Below, one piece after another: positions 31,249-32,799 of a stretch of 32,799 nt of DNA (position 1 is the first letter of the stretch; the number at the start of each line of letters is the position of its first letter). The notes below the pieces were generated by a model. That model was not told the origin of the DNA. It did no database searches and saw only the letters and a program-made list of their open reading frames with translations. Source of the stretch: Eggerthellaceae bacterium (lineage in GTDB: Bacteria; Actinomycetota; Coriobacteriia; Coriobacteriales; Eggerthellaceae). The stretch is from positions 1 through 32,799 of the forward strand of contig JALCHN010000021.1 in NCBI GenBank assembly GCA_022644775.1. The letters are read 5' to 3'. Position numbers and translations under genes: made by a program.

Positions 31249-32451
31249 CTAGGCCAAACGACGGGCGATAGCGGCGATGAAGTCCTCGGTATTGAGCTGA
31301 CGCGGGTTCGCAAGCGTCGTAATGCGGGCCAGATCGCCCGTCATCTCGCCGGATTCGATCGTGTCGATCGTGGCCTTTTCAAGCTTGTCGGCAAAGGCCA
31401 CGAGCTCGGGCAGGTCGTCGAGCTGGCCGCGCTTGCGGAAGGCGCCCGTCCAAGCGAAGATCGTCGCGACCGGATTGGTCGAGGTTTCCTCGCCGCGCAG
31501 GTACTTGTAGTAGTGGCGCTGCACGGTGCCATGCGCTGCTTCGTATTCCCAATAGCCATGCGGCGACACGAGCACCGACGTCATCATCGCCAAGGACCCG
31601 AACGCCGTTGACACCATGTCGCTCATGACGTCACCGTCGTAGTTCTTGCAGGCCCAGATGAAGCCGCCTTCGCTGCGCACCACGCGTGCGACCGCATCGT
31701 CGATGAGCGTGTAGAAGTACTCGATCCCCGCCTCTTCGAAACGGGTGCGATATTCGGCTTCATAAAGGTCGGCAAAGATATCCTTGAAGCGATGGTCGTA
31801 GGTTTTGGAAATGGTGTCCTTGGTTGCGAACCAAAGGTCCTGCTTGGTTTCGAGCGCATAGTTGAAGCAGGCGCGCGCGAAGCCCTCGATCGACGCGTCG
31901 ATGTTATGCATGCCCTCGACGATGCCGGCACCATCGAAGTCGTGCACGGTGACGCGCTGCTCGGCGCTCCCGTCGGCCGGGGTATAGACGAGCTCGACTT
32001 TGCCCGGACCCGGAACCTTCATCTCGACGTCGCGATAGAGGTCGCCGTAGGCATGACGGGCAATCGTGATGGGGGCCTTCCAAGTAGGAATGTAGGGCTC
32101 GATGCCCTTCACGATGATCGGGGCGCGGAAAACCGTACCGTCGAGCAGGGCGCGGATGGTGCCATTAGGGCTCTTCCAGATCTCGTCGAGGTCGTATTCC
32201 TTCTTGCGCGCGGCATTGGGGGTGATCGTGGCGCACTTCACGGCCACGCCGTACTTCTTGGTCGCGTTCGAGGCATCGATAGTGACCTGGTCGCGCGTTT
32301 CGTTTCGATGCTTGAGGCCCAAGTCGTAGTATTCGGTCTTCAAATCGACGTAGGGCTCGATGAGCTGCTCCTTGATCAGCTTCCAGAGCACGCGCGTCAT
32401 CTCGTCGCCGTCCATTTCGACGAGCGGGGTCTTCATGGCGATTTTTCCCAT
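31249..32451 (-). CDS. icd: NADP-dependent isocitrate dehydrogenase, homodimeric (eukaryotic-like) type
   Basis: A 400-residue enzyme converting isocitrate to 2-oxoglutarate with NADPH and CO2 release. The sequence follows the subfamily shared with eukaryotic cytosolic/mitochondrial IDH rather than the E. coli type. It begins [17 protein letters not shown], has the substrate loop [19 protein letters not shown], then [16 protein letters not shown] with metal-binding aspartates, and [11 protein letters not shown] for NADP binding. ATG 32451 has AGGAG seven bases upstream. A TACACT (32507-32512) may be its -10; a TTGACT lies upstream but 23 bp away, too far for a standard promoter. The rRNA operon ends upstream on the same strand. 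Confidence 0.97.
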   Translation of the reverse strand: MGKIAMKTPLVEMDGDEMTRVLWKLIKEQLIEPYVDLKTEYYDLGLKHRNETRDQVTIDASNATKKYGVAVKCATITPNAARKKEYDLDEIWKSPNGTIRALLDGTVFRAPIIVKGIEPYIPTWKAPITIARHAYGDLYRDVEMKVPGPGKVELVYTPADGSAEQRVTVHDFDGAGIVEGMHNIDASIEGFARACFNYALETKQDLWFATKDTISKTYDHRFKDIFADLYEAEYRTRFEEAGIEYFYTLIDDAVARVVRSEGGFIWACKNYDGDVMSDMVSTAFGSLAMMTSVLVSPHGYWEYEAAHGTVQRHYYKYLRGEETSTNPVATIFAWTGAFRKRGQLDDLPELVAFADKLEKATIDTIESGEMTGDLARITTLANPRQLNTEDFIAAIARRLA

Positions 32452-32712
32452 AGTCTCTCCTGTATCGCTACCTCAACTGCAGAGTGTTTGTTCTCGGCAT
32501 TTCAGTAGTGTACCCCGAGCCTGGCCACACAACGAAGTCAACAGAGTATCGGGAAATACGAAACGAGGCAGAAACGAAAAGAACGCAGGGCGCTGCCTCA
32601 CTCTCGCCTGATTACCGCGCCCTTCGAGCCGGGCTCGCGCCCGTCAGGCAGAATAAGCAGGCAATGCGCGCCGCTCGGCGCCCGCGCGCGGACGGCCCCG
32701 CAAACGCGAAAA
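32452..32712. other. Gene-free spacer between the rRNA operon and icd
   Basis: About 260 bp between the rRNA terminator and the icd start. The half nearer icd is AT-richer and probably holds its promoter. The GC-rich part 32620-32700 has no recognisable tRNA or small gene on either strand. Confidence 0.5.
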
Positions 32713-32734
32713 GGGGCCGCCCGAAGGCGGCCCC
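32709..32734 (-). terminator. rRNA operon terminator
   Basis: Minus-strand 9-bp stem GGGGCCGCC/GGCGGCCCC (32726-32734 with 32713-32721) closed by a TTCG tetraloop and followed by TTTT. A second U-rich run (TTTTTCTTTTTT, complement of 32742-32753) lies between it and the 5S end, possibly an earlier termination point. Confidence 0.88.
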
Positions 32735-32767
32735 CTGCGCGAAAAAAGAAAAAGCGCCCTCCGCGAG

Positions 32768-32799
32768 CGCGACGCCCTATCCTCCCACGGGCTTCCCCC
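32768..32799 (-). rRNA. rrf: 5S ribosomal RNA, 3' end only
   Basis: Read on the minus strand, the last ~32 bases begin GGGGGAAGCCCGTGGGAGG and continue ATAGGGCGTCGC. This matches the conserved 3' part of 5S rRNA (family pattern CCxGUGGGAGAGUAGGxCGxCGC). The 5' ~85 nt lie outside the window. The exact 3' end is estimated. It is followed by a U-run and the strong UUCG hairpin, as expected at the end of an rRNA operon. Confidence 0.8.

Noticed and set aside
32580-32700. Possible tRNA after the rRNA operon
   Set aside because: No T-loop GTTCRA or cloverleaf could be built on either strand.
1-32799. CRISPR arrays, transposases, phage genes
   Set aside because: No regularly spaced repeats and no recombinase, transposase or structural phage protein were seen; the only repeats are the short dispersed elements listed.

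Overview
The window comes from a GC-rich bacterium with anaerobic enzymes: class III ribonucleotide reductase, 2-hydroxyacyl-CoA-dehydratase-type radical enzymes with their ATP-driven activases, and a selenium/sulfur-carrier gene set. That combination, with type II NADP isocitrate dehydrogenase and AcnA, suggests an anaerobic gut or host-associated actinobacterium of the Coriobacteriia, probably Eggerthellaceae. The placement is inference from gene content; no 16S is present. No phage, transposase or CRISPR array is visible.

Left part (1-10130, all minus strand). A HAD phosphatase and a CDF cation exporter are followed by a tightly packed set transcribed from 8934 to 2226: polysaccharide flippase, TatD nuclease, pRiA4b-ORF3-like protein, second HAD phosphatase and an 810-aa orphan TPR protein. 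A WYL-domain regulator lies further right, between this set and the reductase locus.

Centre (10235-17901) is the most interesting part: two divergently transcribed 2-hydroxyacyl-CoA-dehydratase-like systems. The leftward operon runs in transcription order: single-subunit double-cubane-type protein, DUF3343, YedF-like TusA/DsrE protein, class V cysteine desulfurase, second DUF3343, activase. The rightward operon has a large dehydratase-type subunit and a 546-aa protein that fuses the partner subunit to its own activase. Together they look like one or two ATP-dependent low-potential reductases packaged with a persulfide or selenium delivery module; the substrate is unknown.

Next (18244-21458) is nrdD-nrdG behind a paired NrdR-box-like site spaced 31 bp, ending in a strong terminator. 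A PAS-GAF-GGDEF diguanylate cyclase and an XRE-HTH membrane protein follow; the latter is flanked by a 35-bp direct repeat.

Right part (24188-32799, all minus strand). rplJ-rplL are controlled by a recognisable L10 leader with terminator and antiterminator. Then come a 679-aa membrane protein of unknown function, acnA, a HEAT-like helical protein and icd. The right edge cuts the 3' end of a 5S rRNA, so an rRNA operon lies immediately outside, upstream of icd. AcnA and Icd would supply 2-oxoglutarate for biosynthesis.
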